A DNA stretch of 5,520 nucleotides from an uncultured bacterium (GTDB lineage Bacteria > Patescibacteriota > Gracilibacteria > Absconditabacterales > Absconditicoccaceae), in NCBI GenBank assembly GCA_903943625.1, contig CAJAPL010000073.1, forward strand, positions 1 to 5,520, given 5' to 3'. Below the pieces are notes generated by a model, which did no database searches, was not told the origin of the DNA, and saw nothing but the letters and a program-made list of their open reading frames with translations. The position numbers and the translations under genes are program-made. This document shows positions 5,354 through 5,520 of the stretch, piece after piece. Position 1 is the first letter of the stretch. The number at the start of each line of letters is the position of its first letter.

Positions 5354-5520
5354 ATGAAAAATTTAAAATCTGATTTTCCGATATTTGCCAATAATCCATG
5401 ATTGGTGTTTCTAGATAATGCCGCTAGTACGCAAAAACCTAAGTATGTAATTAATGGGGTGTCAGAATTTGTTTCCAATGATTATGCAAATATTCATAGA
5501 TGATTATACTCTCTGTCTGA
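5354..5520 (+). CDS. sufS: SufS-type cysteine desulfurase, N-terminal part (runs off the window)
   Basis: Only the first 55 codons are present. With TGA as Gly, the segment DFPIF....PGLVFLDNAASTQKP (7-30) is the typical opening of group II cysteine desulfurases. NIHRGLYSLS (46-55) matches their N.HRG.H.LS motif. These class V PLP enzymes take sulfur from cysteine to form a persulfide for Fe-S cluster assembly, normally with SufU or SufE. The PLP lysine and the reactive cysteine lie beyond the window. Motifs favour SufS over IscS/NifS, whose N-termini lack DFP and HRG; the related CsdA cannot be excluded. Two glycines (16 and the one in HRG) are TGA. The start is the only suitable ATG and has no Shine-Dalgarno sequence. 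Confidence 0.8.

Noticed and set aside
135..5520. Degraded pseudogene region because of many in-frame stops
   Set aside because: All interruptions are TGA, they fall on conserved glycines, and frames are otherwise intact from start to TAA/TAG, so a variant code explains them.
1..5520. CRISPR array, insertion sequence or phage genes
   Set aside because: No regularly spaced direct repeats, terminal inverted repeats or transposase/integrase motifs were found on either strand.

Overview
The window reads as a genome fragment from a Candidate Phyla Radiation bacterium of the Absconditabacteria (SR1) / Gracilibacteria group. Under the standard code it appears almost gene-free, because every real gene is broken by many in-frame TGA triplets. 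Read with TGA as glycine (translation table 25), it resolves into five complete genes and one partial gene covering about nine tenths of the sequence. TGA falls on glycines that are invariant in known families, for example four times around the PurA P-loop. A second deviation is visible: CGA and CGG appear to be read as tryptophan, not arginine. They fall on aromatic or Trp positions of conserved domains, which favours Absconditabacteria over other table-25 lineages. Arginine is written AGA, AGG or CGT.

Layout. Positions 1-134 are a leader with no supported gene. At 135-1604 (+) lies a secreted 3D-domain (YuiC/MltA-fold) protein with three peptidoglycan-binding repeats. It ends one base from the end of a convergent gene at 1606-2991 (-), a divergent adenylosuccinate synthetase (purA) with a good promoter of its own. 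Upstream of purA on the same strand, at 3076-3684 (-), is a secreted CAP/SCP-domain protein. A 135-base divergent promoter region (3685-3819) separates it from a rightward series: a YuiD-like divergent PAP2 membrane protein (3820-4311), a leader with possible RNA structure (4312-4460), an FtsQ/DivIB-like division protein (4461-5297), and the first 55 codons of a SufS-type cysteine desulfurase (5354 to the window end).

Functional reading. Four of the six genes concern the cell envelope: wall-binding hydrolase-like protein, secreted CAP protein, PAP2-like lipid-phosphatase relative and divisome protein. PurA (IMP to adenylosuccinate) and SufS (sulfur for Fe-S clusters) are core metabolism. None of the six starts has a Shine-Dalgarno sequence. 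Plus-strand genes favour T/G in third codon positions and minus-strand genes favour A/C, so the plus strand is probably the leading strand. The main point of interest is the double genetic-code change, followed by the divergent PurA and the folded leader before ftsQ. No mobile element, CRISPR array, tRNA or rRNA was seen.
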